Part shown: positions 1-5,898 of the stretch, piece after piece
How positions within the stretch are numbered: position 1 is the first letter of the stretch
How the letters are laid out: every line of letters begins with the position of its first letter
DNA from: Rickettsiales bacterium
Lineage (GTDB): Bacteria > Pseudomonadota > Alphaproteobacteria > Rickettsiales > UBA1997
DNA length: 7,024 bases
Direction: 5' to 3'
Assembly (NCBI GenBank): GCA_031284025.1
Contig: JAITAR010000016.1
Span: 1-7,024 of the forward strand
Program-made: the position numbers and the translations under genes
Notes under the pieces: model-generated
The model's input: only the letters and a program-made list of their open reading frames with translations
What the model was told of the DNA's origin: nothing
The model's database searches: none

Positions 1-1374
1 GACAGCATTATGTCCACCATCTTCTGATGTGTTTCCTCTGAATTCCGTTGGCACCAGTGGATTTTTCTGTATTATAGTAATGATGGCTAGTTCACCGTTG
101 GAGTTTCCCTGCATATGCAAAGCTCCACTGTTTGTGTTTCCCGTAGTATTTTCAATGAGACGCAGACCGTTGTTGAATTTTATAGAGACACTTTCACAAA
201 TAAATAGAGCTCCACCCCAATCACTACTATTTTTTTCGAAAATTGCCAGCTTTTCAAAAGTTAGCGATGATTGTATAATGGTAATAGCTCCACCACTGGC
301 TTGGTTGTTGCCCGCTGCTGTTCCACCGCTAAAAAGTGAGCTATTTTCTTTGAAAACCACCTCTCCGCCGAAAGTTAGATCGGAATTTATGGCATTGATT
401 GCACCGCCGAATATACTAGAATCACCTGTTCTTTCGACTTTATTGCCGTCGAAGGTGCTATTTCCTTTGAATAGCAGAGTATTTCTACTTTTACCAAAGT
501 CCGACGTGTCTCCAGCGGAATTTATGGCCCCACCCTGAGATAGAGATACATTTTTAGAAAAGGTCACATCTTTCTGAAAAGTAAATTTCGAATTGTCAAA
601 AATACCTATTGCTCCTCCAAACCCATTTCCAGTGTTCTCGTTGGCACTGAAGATGGTTTCTTCACTGAAGGTTATAGCAGTATTATTTTCGGCGTAGATA
701 GCTCCACCATATGCAAAAGATTTGTTTCCTGTAAATTCTGCCCTCCCTCCGCTAAAGGTTAGCTCAGACAACAGGGCATAGATTGCTCCACCGCGGTTTT
801 TAGTGCTTTTGTTGCCATTGAATATGGTATCCCCTATAAAGGCCAGGATATTCTGATTACCTTTCTCTCCCTGGGAACAGAGAGCTCCTCCTCCAGCGTA
901 TAGAATGATGCTATCATCTTCTTGTATTTGCTCATTATTTTCAGCAATATTATTGCTAAATGAAACATTTTTCAGAGTAATTTTTGTTTTTCCATCCAGA
1001 TAGATGGCTGCACCACCAGGTTCGTTAGGATCAGGAGTATTACCTCTAGTGAAATGCAGATTTTCCAGTCGAATATCTTGGAAATTTTCTCTTATTCTCA
1101 GCAATCTACTGTTATTACTTCCATCTAAATTGACTTTATTTCCCCCCGATCCAGAGATGGTCAGATTACCACGCTCAATAGATATCATATTGCCAAAAAG
1201 TATGTTTTGTTTTACATTTATATAATTTTTGCTATTATTGCCAATGGCCCCTTGCAATCCAGCAAAATCATTCACATCTTCAGCTTTGGCCCTGTCCACC
1301 GCTACGATATTAAAAATAATAGCTATCGCCAGACTAGAGCGAAAAATGAAATTTGTCAGTTTAGTCACAGTCAT
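1..1374 (-). CDS. Pmp-like autotransporter passenger, N-terminal part (partial, runs off left edge)
   Basis: 458 residues are visible, open to the window edge, so the C-terminal part is missing. The start is an ATG at 1374-1372, preceded by a good ribosome binding site (AGGAG at 1383-1379, four bases away). Residues 1-31 form a Sec signal peptide: Lys/Arg near the N-terminus, a hydrophobic run (about 14-26) and a likely signal peptidase I site AKA|ED. The rest is rich in Gly, Asn, Ser and Thr. It carries GGAI at 195, 223, 253, 281, 323 and 361, GGAL at 162 and 387, and about ten FxxN motifs (for example FNGN 185, FTGN 214, FSKN 272, FDGN 308, FEKN 379, FRGN 445). Alternating GGA[ILV] and FxxN motifs define chlamydial Pmp passengers, which fold as beta-helices, are exported by the type V route and act as adhesins. 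An adhesin or surface-antigen role is inferred. The beta-barrel would lie beyond position 1. Only two Cys are seen (166, 393). Confidence 0.85.
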   Translation of the reverse strand, partial: MTVTKLTNFIFRSSLAIAIIFNIVAVDRAKAEDVNDFAGLQGAIGNNSKNYINVKQNILFGNMISIERGNLTISGSGGNKVNLDGSNNSRLLRIRENFQDIRLENLHFTRGNTPDPNEPGGAAIYLDGKTKITLKNVSFSNNIAENNEQIQEDDSIILYAGGGALCSQGEKGNQNILAFIGDTIFNGNKSTKNRGGAIYALLSELTFSGGRAEFTGNKSFAYGGAIYAENNTAITFSEETIFSANENTGNGFGGAIGIFDNSKFTFQKDVTFSKNVSLSQGGAINSAGDTSDFGKSRNTLLFKGNSTFDGNKVERTGDSSIFGGAINAINSDLTFGGEVVFKENSSLFSGGTAAGNNQASGGAITIIQSSLTFEKLAIFEKNSSDWGGALFICESVSIKFNNGLRLIENTTGNTNSGALHMQGNSNGELAIITIIQKNPLVPTEFRGNTSEDGGHNAV

Positions 1375-1409
1375 ACTTCTCCTAAAAAATTAAAAACTAT
1401 GGACAGAGG

Positions 1410-1415
1410 ATAATA
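1410..1415 (-). promoter_or_regulatory. possible -10 box of the Pmp-like gene
   Basis: TATTAT on the minus strand (5 of 6 matches to TATAAT) lies about 35 bases before the ATG, in the 219-base gap shared with divergent fabG. No convincing -35 box is found at the right distance: a TTGCAA is only 13 bases upstream. This is suggestive only. Confidence 0.25.
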
Positions 1416-1540
1416 TGCTTTTTTGTAATTGCAAGTGGCTAGGAAGGAAAGTTAAGGCTAATTTTTAGTCATCGCATGAGTCTAGCTAGTTAGTGGCTGT
1501 ATCAGATGGTAGTAGTCTTTTTCTGGAAGAATTAATGTTG

Positions 1541-1579
1541 TTGACTTTAATTGGCAATGCTGAAATCCTTCGCAAAAAT
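1541..1579 (+). promoter_or_regulatory. possible fabG promoter region
   Basis: Two overlapping -35-like boxes lie just ahead of fabG: TTGACT at 1541-1546 and TTGGCA at 1551-1556. The better arrangement is TTGGCA, a 17-base spacer and AAAAAT at 1574-1579 (4 of 6 matches). That would start the transcript only about 8 bases before the ATG at 1594. The leader shows no clear ribosome binding site, which would fit a very short or leaderless message. Weak evidence. Confidence 0.25.
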
Positions 1580-1593
1580 TTGTTTTGTATGCT

Positions 1594-2340
1594 ATGTTAA
1601 ACTTTGAAGGACAGAGAGTTCTGATAACCGGAGCAACTGGGGGAATAGGTACCGCCACGTCGCTTATGTTTGCTCGCCAAAAGGCTACGGTGTGTATTTG
1701 TGGAAGGAGCAAAGAAAAATTAGACAGGTTGGCAAATGAAATTATAGATTGTGGAGGGACGGCTAAGATTTTTCTGTGTGATTTGGGTAAGATGCAGGAA
1801 ATCGAGGGTTTGTTCGATACAATAGATGCAGAAATGGGTGGACTGGAAATCTTGGTGTGTAATGCCGGGGTAACAAGAGATGCCCTTTCGGTTCGTATGT
1901 CGCTAGAGGACTTCGAATATGTCTTGGATGTAAATCTAAAATCTACATTTGTCCTGAATAGAGAGGCCATTAGAAGGATGATGAAATTGAAATATGGGCG
2001 GATAGTCAACATAGGTTCCGTTGTCGGTGCGATGGGCAATGCTGGCCAGGCTAACTACACTGCCTCGAAAGCTGGCATAGTGGGACTATCTAAATCACTG
2101 GCAATAGAATTTGCAGGGCGTGGCATAACGGTAAACTGTGTTGCTCCCGGTTTCATTGAAACTCCGATGACAGATATTCTCAATGATGCCCAGAGGAGCA
2201 AAATTTTGGCAAATATACCTATGGCTAGAATGGGCAGAGCTGAGGATGTGGCCTATTCTATAGTTTTTCTGGCAAGTCGAGAGGCACAATATATCACTGG
2301 GCAGACTATTCATATTAACGGCGGTTTACTTATGCCATAG
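1594..2340 (+). CDS. fabG: 3-oxoacyl-[acyl-carrier-protein] reductase FabG
   Basis: FabG is an NADPH-dependent cytosolic reductase that converts 3-oxoacyl-ACP to 3-hydroxyacyl-ACP in each round of type II fatty-acid elongation. The 248-residue length is typical. It is a classical short-chain dehydrogenase: the nucleotide-binding TGATGGIG is at 12-19, NAG at 90-92, and the catalytic tetrad is complete (N114, S142, Y155, K159 in ANYTASK). A PGFIET segment follows at 185-190, and the C-terminus has the ITGQTxHxNGG signature of FabG. This C-terminal signature and the ILVCNAG and LNREAI stretches resemble rickettsial FabG as remembered. The ATG at 1594 was chosen because MLNFEGQ matches the usual N-terminus; an in-frame TTG at 1585 would add three residues. 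It stands alone, away from other fab genes, and is divergent from the Pmp-like gene. Another short-chain dehydrogenase specificity cannot be fully excluded. Confidence 0.9.
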   Translation: MLNFEGQRVLITGATGGIGTATSLMFARQKATVCICGRSKEKLDRLANEIIDCGGTAKIFLCDLGKMQEIEGLFDTIDAEMGGLEILVCNAGVTRDALSVRMSLEDFEYVLDVNLKSTFVLNREAIRRMMKLKYGRIVNIGSVVGAMGNAGQANYTASKAGIVGLSKSLAIEFAGRGITVNCVAPGFIETPMTDILNDAQRSKILANIPMARMGRAEDVAYSIVFLASREAQYITGQTIHINGGLLMP

Positions 2341-2377
2341 TCCTACATTGCAGCAGGTTCACTGAACTTGGATAATA

Positions 2378-2596
2378 TCAGATCAGGGACAACTGTCCAC
2401 CTTTGACGGCATTTTCCTCTACGGAAATTGATAGTGATTGCCGTAGCCGCTCGACAACTATTCGGTGATGGCATGTTTCTCCAGGTTTCTCATAGCACAA
2501 AAGTGCTAGCTGTTGTCCACCACTTCTATCCAAAATATCTATCAGATCCCTATAAATTTTAGTGGGGGATAGTTTATCTAGAATTTCACTCTGAAA
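2378..2596 (-). pseudogene. 5'-truncated remnant of a DUF488-family gene
   Basis: An open frame of 72 codons begins directly after an in-frame TAA (2599-2597) and ends at TGA (2380-2378). It has no usable start codon at its beginning. The translation includes LLCYEKPGETCHHRIVVERL (residues 32-51), which closely matches the conserved C-terminal motif of DUF488 proteins (LLCYEKPG followed by a CHRxLVA-type sequence). The preceding stretch (ILDKLSPTKIYRDL) fits the helix normally found before it. The family is usually about 120-150 residues, so roughly the N-terminal half is missing. I could not recognise it in any frame just upstream (2600-2700). An intrinsic terminator lies 105 bases upstream on the same strand. 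The function of the family is poorly known. The motif match is seen directly; decay is inferred from the missing start and N-terminus. Confidence 0.6.
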
Positions 2597-2701
2597 TTAC
2601 AAATTATACAGAAATCACTTGTCTATTGGTGACTAACACATCCAGAATTTTCACTGTGACGCGCCACGATGAACAGTAGCATTGAATTATACGGAAAATA
2701 C

Positions 2702-2725
2702 AAAAAAGCTCGCACAATTGCGAGC
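2702..2725 (-). terminator. intrinsic (Rho-independent) terminator
   Basis: A perfect 7-bp stem, GCTCGCA (2708-2714) pairing with TGCGAGC (2719-2725), has a 4-base loop. On the minus strand it is followed at once by six T residues (2707-2702). The plus-strand side lacks a T-run, so it acts on minus-strand transcripts. It lies 293 bases past the stop codon of the NagZ-like gene and about 55 bases after a strong minus-strand promoter, so it ends either read-through from that gene or a short independent RNA. Confidence 0.8.
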
Positions 2726-2729
2726 CCTC

Positions 2730-2765
2730 TCAAAAAAATAAAGGAAAAAAATAAAAAACAAACAC
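2730..2765 (-). CDS. possible 11-residue Phe-rich leader peptide
   Basis: The frame starts with GTG (2765-2763), ends at TGA (2732-2730) and reads [V/M]FVFYFFPLFF, with six Phe and one Tyr in eleven residues. The stop codon lies four bases before the terminator stem, the geometry of an amino-acid attenuator such as the pheA or pheST leaders of enterobacteria. Against it: the strand here is almost pure T, which gives Phe codons by chance; there is no clear ribosome binding site; no competing antiterminator stem was found; and no phenylalanine-related gene follows. Treat as speculative. Confidence 0.15.
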   Translation of the reverse strand: MFVFYFFPLFF

Positions 2766-2786
2766 TATCTTTGTCTTTCAAGGGAG

Positions 2787-2815
2787 ATTCTAGTTACGGT
2801 AGATGTAAATGTCAA
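2787..2815 (-). promoter_or_regulatory. strong sigma70-type promoter, TTGACA-17-TAGAAT
   Basis: On the minus strand a consensus -35 box TTGACA (2815-2810) is separated by exactly 17 bases from a -10 box TAGAAT (2792-2787; 5 of 6 matches). A second TTGACA lies 13 bases further upstream (2828-2823). The predicted start is near 2780. No intact gene follows: only a U-rich stretch, the terminator at 2725-2702 and then the DUF488 remnant. This is the best consensus match seen in the window, although AT-rich intergenic DNA produces chance matches. Confidence 0.55.
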
Positions 2816-3017
2816 TAGAAGTTGTCAAAAGCTATACATATACTATGATAATATTGATTTAATGCATAAACATAGTTTTTTTCTAAAAAAACACGCAATT
2901 ATATTCCGATTTTAATTCCACATTGGACATTAAAATATTAATTTTTTTAATCAAATTTAATTACCATCCTTTTGGATTCAGATTTAGCAGCCACTATTAC
3001 CTATCTTTCCTTGATGT

Positions 3018-4211
3018 TCATCTAATTTTTTCTTTCAATTTTAAAATTCTTTCGTATGATTTTTTTAATCGTTCTTGGGAAATTTCGCCATGCCGGACCA
3101 TGGTAATGATTTCTCTGTGAAGAAGAGATACCGGATTTTTCATACGTTTCAAGTTATTTCCTATTAATAGGATGTCATTGCCGGCGTTGATACTGAGACG
3201 CAAAGTTTCGCGCAGACCGTAGCGTCCATAAATTGCATCCATTTGTAAATCATCGGAAATCACAACCCCATCGAATCCGATATCTCTGCGTAAAATTCCA
3301 TCAATCCATTTTGGAGATAGAGACGCGGGCATGGTAGGATCAATTTGTCCACAGATTAAATGTGCTACCATTACCATGCCAGACATAGTGGATGTTACAA
3401 GTTCGCGGTAGGGTTGCAATTCTATTGTGCTCCATAAGTTTGTGATGTCAGCTATGCCATAATGGGTATTGTGTTCAGCGCTACCATGCCCCGGAAAGTG
3501 CTTGAAAGTATAAATCATCCCCGCGCGAGCTAAGCCATTGGACGCTACGCGACCGTAGTCAATGACTTCAGATGGATCTGCGGAAAAAGCTCGACCGAGC
3601 GCGCCGATCGCAGGACTTTTCGGATTTACGTCAATATCAACCACTGGCGCAAAATCAACATTAAAGCCAAGTCTATGAAGAGCAACACCAGTTTCAAAGT
3701 ATAATTCTTCTATTTTAGATAGTGGCATATTTGACATTTCTTTTGCAGCGGGTAAAACGACGGGAAAACCATGCTCTGGGCCCAGACGAATCACTGTTCC
3801 GCCTTCCTGATCAACAGCTACGAATAACGGTGGATTACCACCATCATGGGCCGCGTTTTGCAAAAATTCATTAAGTTGAGCAACTTGTTCCACATCTATA
3901 ATATTATGAGATTTCGTCTGTCTGCGCCATTCTTGATTGCCGCTGGATTTTGCTTTTCTAACGTCAATGTTGAAAAGAATCACTCCACCAACGCGTCCGG
4001 CTCGAATGTCCTGCGCCAGTGCCTGAACTTCCGCATCCCTCGGCGAAGTTCCATGGAATCCCAAAATTATCATCTGTCCAATCATTTTATTCAATAGTCG
4101 GTTTTTATGCACATAATACCAAAAATATTGCCCGCCGACAACAATTAAAACAAACGTTGAAAATAAAAATAATTTATGATTTTTCATCCACATTTTCCAT
4201 ACTATGCACAT
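3018..4211 (-). CDS. nagZ: NagZ-like beta-N-acetylhexosaminidase (GH3), membrane-anchored
   Basis: A glycoside hydrolase family 3 protein of the NagZ type, which releases N-acetylglucosamine from murein fragments. Of 397 residues, a hydrophobic segment (about 14-33) comes first, so the protein is probably anchored in the inner membrane and faces the periplasm; no lipobox is seen. The catalytic TIM barrel follows: VDQEGG (133-138), FAPVVDID (187-194), GRAFSADP (206-213), KHFPGHG (237-243) and VISDDLQM (317-324), where D320 is the expected nucleophile. In the His loop the usual Asp-x-His dyad reads N248-T-H250, so Asp is replaced by Asn. The C-terminal GH3 domain is absent, as in single-domain NagZ. 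The ATG at 4211 is the longest start. A start at 4187 (M9, MKNHKLF) is at least as good, because GGAA lies seven bases ahead of it. A promoter is visible upstream. Sugar specificity is inferred from the motifs. Confidence 0.82.
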   Translation of the reverse strand: MCIVWKMWMKNHKLFLFSTFVLIVVGGQYFWYYVHKNRLLNKMIGQMIILGFHGTSPRDAEVQALAQDIRAGRVGGVILFNIDVRKAKSSGNQEWRRQTKSHNIIDVEQVAQLNEFLQNAAHDGGNPPLFVAVDQEGGTVIRLGPEHGFPVVLPAAKEMSNMPLSKIEELYFETGVALHRLGFNVDFAPVVDIDVNPKSPAIGALGRAFSADPSEVIDYGRVASNGLARAGMIYTFKHFPGHGSAEHNTHYGIADITNLWSTIELQPYRELVTSTMSGMVMVAHLICGQIDPTMPASLSPKWIDGILRRDIGFDGVVISDDLQMDAIYGRYGLRETLRLSINAGNDILLIGNNLKRMKNPVSLLHREIITMVRHGEISQERLKKSYERILKLKEKIR

Positions 4212-4249
4212 TAAATGCTAATAAACAAGATCTACCATAGGAGCAGCAG

Positions 4250-4278
4250 ATAGTATTCTCTGGTAGTCACAGAGTCAA
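4250..4278 (-). promoter_or_regulatory. likely promoter of the NagZ-like gene, TTGACT-17-TACTAT
   Basis: On the minus strand TTGACT (4278-4273) is separated by 17 bases from TACTAT (4255-4250). The predicted start near 4243 gives a leader of about 32 bases before the ATG at 4211, or about 56 before the one at 4187. Matches are 5 of 6 and 4 of 6. Confidence 0.45.
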
Positions 4279-4379
4279 GTTTTGAGATTTCTATTTATAT
4301 TCTACAATTTAAGATGTGTATGAAACCAGGAATTTCCTAAATAGTATTCTAAAATGCGCAATGGATGTAATCATTGGTC

Positions 4380-4407
4380 TTGTTTTTTCTTTTGGCAGAA
4401 ATATAAC
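4380..4407 (+). promoter_or_regulatory. possible promoter of yebC-def-pth
   Basis: TATAAC at 4402-4407 (5 of 6 matches) has a poor -35 box, TTGTTT at 4380-4385, 16 bases upstream. It would start the transcript near 4414, about 35 bases before yebC. The AT-rich stretch right before the gene offers other TATA-like boxes, so the placement is uncertain. Confidence 0.25.
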
Positions 4408-4448
4408 TATTCGAAGCTTCATTATTTAATATAAAATATAGCGGATAA

Positions 4449-5183
4449 ATGTCAGGGCATTCTAAATGGGCTACCACGAAACATCAAAAGGGTCTCACCG
4501 ATGCAAAGAGATCTAAGATTTTTACGAAGATACAGAGAGAAATATTTGTTTCGGTTAGAACTGGGGATGCCAATCCGGATTTTAATCCTAGACTGAGGAA
4601 CGCTGTAATTCTGGCAAAATCTGAAAATATGCCAAAGGATAAGATAGAGGCGGCAATTAAAAGAGCTTCAAACCATACAGGTGGAGAGAACTATGAGGAG
4701 GTTCGCTACGAAGGCTATGCTCCTAGCTCTGTGGCTTTGATCGTTGAGGTGCTGACCGACAATAGAAACAGAACGGTTTCCAATATTAGATCTTATTTTA
4801 CTAAATATGGTGGTTCGCTCGGAGAAACTGGCTGTGTATCCCACATGTTCGATAGAGTAGGCCTGATAGGCTACCGAGGTGATAGAATATCCGAAGAAAA
4901 AATACTTGAGTTGGCAATTGAGGCCGGTGCCCGCGATGTGGAGAGTTCCGAGGATTGGCACAGTATAATCACAGATGCTAATGATTTCATAGCCGTTAGG
5001 GACGCCGTCATCCCAAAACTTGGAGAACCGGATAGAGCCAGCATCAGCTGGAATCCAAAAAATATTGTGTATATTAGCAGTGGCGAAGATTCTGCCAAAC
5101 TGTTAAAATTGGTTGAAAAATTGGAGGAAGATGACGACGTCCAAGATGTCATTGGTAATTTTGAAATTGGAGGAGTAATATGA
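4449..5183 (+). CDS. yebC: YebC/TACO1-family translation factor
   Basis: A 244-residue cytosolic protein of the YebC/PmpR/TACO1 family, full length (usually 240-250). Family signatures are in order: MSGHSKWATTKHQKG (1-15, normally M[AS]GHSKW), AKRSKIFTKIQREI (19-32), NPRLRNAV (46-53), NMPKDKIEAAIKRA (60-73), YEGYAP (87-92), LTDNRNRTVS (102-111) and GGSLGETG (121-128). The end is the acidic EDDDVQDVIGNFE segment. The family was long labelled a transcriptional regulator. More recent work on relatives, including mitochondrial TACO1, points to a ribosome-linked role that relieves stalling at proline-rich stretches; which role applies here is not shown by the sequence. The ribosome binding site is weak (GGA at 4443-4445). 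The stop codon overlaps the def start (ATGA), so the two are probably translationally coupled. Confidence 0.93.
   Translation: MSGHSKWATTKHQKGLTDAKRSKIFTKIQREIFVSVRTGDANPDFNPRLRNAVILAKSENMPKDKIEAAIKRASNHTGGENYEEVRYEGYAPSSVALIVEVLTDNRNRTVSNIRSYFTKYGGSLGETGCVSHMFDRVGLIGYRGDRISEEKILELAIEAGARDVESSEDWHSIITDANDFIAVRDAVIPKLGEPDRASISWNPKNIVYISSGEDSAKLLKLVEKLEEDDDVQDVIGNFEIGGVI
5169..5175 (+). promoter_or_regulatory. strong ribosome binding site of def inside the yebC end
   Basis: GGAGGAG lies within the last codons of yebC, four bases before ATG 5180 and seven before ATG 5183. It is the best Shine-Dalgarno sequence among the plus-strand genes. It decides the start of def and so supports the unusual N-terminal membrane segment being translated. 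Confidence 0.75.
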
Positions 5184-5842
5184 TGTTTAATAGTAAGTTT
5201 TTTCTACTGTCATTGCCAGCGGTTGGTGGTATATTGGCGATAAGTATTTTTTTAAAACGAAAAAATTATAGTAATAGTACCGCTGTGAATGAGAATGATG
5301 TATTCACGGTAAAAAATATTGTATATGATGAAAAATTTCTGAAAAAGCCCTGCAGACCAGTTGAAAATGTAAATGACACCATTCGGGCGAACCTCCAGAA
5401 AATGCGAAGAACTATGTATCTTAACAAAGGAATAGGTATCGCAGCAAATCAGGTGGGACTTTCTCATAGAATGATTGTCATAGATCTTCAAGAAAATGGG
5501 GTGAAGAAACCAATGTACCTAATAAATCCAAAAGTTGTCTGGAATTCTAGCGAGACAAAAACCTATGAAGAAGGTTGCCTGTCAGTGCCAGTTGCTGTAA
5601 AATCAAAAATTACGAGATCGGCCAGAATCAGAGTAGAATATTTGGATATCAACGGAGTAAAGCGCGATACAGGAAAAGTTGGCGGATTGCTGGCGGTTTG
5701 TCTTCAGCACGAAATAGATCATCTCAATGGGAAGTTATACATTGATTATTTGCCTAAAAATGAAAAGAGTGACATAGTAGAAAAAGCCTCTTCTATTTTG
5801 AAAAAACTGAAAGCGTCGACAAACACTAGAGAAAAACCCTAG
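5180..5842 (+). CDS. def: peptide deformylase with N-terminal membrane segment
   Basis: Peptide deformylase is a metal-dependent hydrolase that removes the formyl group from nascent proteins. All three motifs are intact: GIGIAANQ (84-91), EGCLSVP (131-137, metal ligand C133) and QHEIDHLNG (176-184, ligands H177 and H181, catalytic E178). The 220-residue length exceeds the usual 165-190 because the enzyme core begins only near residue 42. The first 40 residues hold a hydrophobic segment (about 7-25) followed by KRK. By the positive-inside rule this favours an outside N-terminus and a cytosolic enzyme, anchored near where nascent chains emerge. The start is well supported: GGAGGAG at 5169-5175 precedes ATG 5180 and a second ATG at 5183, and the start overlaps the yebC stop. 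An internal GTG at 5285 would give a normal soluble enzyme but lacks a ribosome binding site. Confidence 0.93.
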   Translation: MMFNSKFFLLSLPAVGGILAISIFLKRKNYSNSTAVNENDVFTVKNIVYDEKFLKKPCRPVENVNDTIRANLQKMRRTMYLNKGIGIAANQVGLSHRMIVIDLQENGVKKPMYLINPKVVWNSSETKTYEEGCLSVPVAVKSKITRSARIRVEYLDINGVKRDTGKVGGLLAVCLQHEIDHLNGKLYIDYLPKNEKSDIVEKASSILKKLKASTNTREKP

Positions 5843-5863
5843 TCTTGTTCCATGTGCACTAGG
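5838..5863 (+). repeat. inverted repeat at the def end / def-pth gap
   Basis: CCTAGT (5838-5843) pairs with ACTAGG (5858-5863) across a 14-base loop, spanning the def stop codon. No T-run follows, so it is not an intrinsic terminator. It might be an RNA processing or stability element in the operon transcript, or chance. Confidence 0.2.
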
Positions 5864-5898
5864 CCAAAGTTATATGATGGCGAACACTGGTAGCTGGA

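Larger units (their letters stand above)
2702..2780 (-). ncRNA. candidate ~79-nt short RNA or attenuated leader
   Basis: The segment is defined only by its borders: the predicted start of the TTGACA/TAGAAT promoter and the T-run of the intrinsic terminator. The first 15 bases are purine-rich, the middle (about 2765-2732) is almost all U with scattered A, C and G, and the end is the terminator hairpin. It could be a small regulatory RNA, the attenuated leader of a lost downstream gene, or an unproductive transcript. I recognise no known RNA family. A tiny frame with a GTG start sits inside (see the separate entry). Confidence 0.3.
2341..3017. other. 677-base gap without an intact gene
   Basis: Between fabG and the NagZ-like gene no full-length coding region is visible on either strand. 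On the minus strand the stretch holds, in transcription order, a strong promoter (2815-2787), a short U-rich segment, an intrinsic terminator (about 2725-2702) and the DUF488 remnant (2596-2378). The part next to the NagZ-like gene (about 2820-3017) is very AT-rich and has only tiny frames of about 15 codons. No clear terminator for fabG was found directly after its stop codon. A weak inverted repeat, ACTATG...CATAGT, followed by a T-run near 2844-2883 could end plus-strand transcripts, but its 23-base loop is long. Confidence 0.6.

Noticed and set aside
29..538. Plus-strand frame of 169 codons, rich in APP repeats
   Set aside because: It is the antisense of the GGA repeats of the Pmp-like gene: Gly-Gly-Ala codons read backwards give Ala-Pro-Pro. 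The minus strand has a signal peptide, a ribosome binding site and family motifs.
250..1020. Repeated GCTCCACC words suggesting a direct-repeat or CRISPR-like array
   Set aside because: The repeats are short, unevenly spaced and in codon register with the GGA motif on the minus strand, so they reflect protein repeats, not an array.
1482..2039. Minus-strand frame of 185 codons opposite fabG
   Set aside because: It lies entirely against fabG, whose catalytic motifs are intact, and its translation resembles no family.
2493..2508. Small perfect hairpin TAGCAC-AAAA-GTGCTA
   Set aside because: It lies inside the DUF488 remnant where it encodes the conserved LALLCYE segment, and no T-run follows. 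Probably chance.
2960..3005. Tiny minus-strand frame after the NagZ-like gene (GTG start, about 15 codons)
   Set aside because: Too short, no family match and only a poor ribosome binding site. Expected by chance.
2923..3120. Plus-strand frame of 65 codons in the AT-rich gap
   Set aside because: It is low-complexity Phe/Ile/Leu/Ser sequence, lacks a ribosome binding site, and overlaps the end of the NagZ-like gene on the opposite strand.
3846..4240. Plus-strand frames opposite the NagZ-like gene
   Set aside because: They are shadows of a gene with clear GH3 motifs on the other strand and have no recognisable content.
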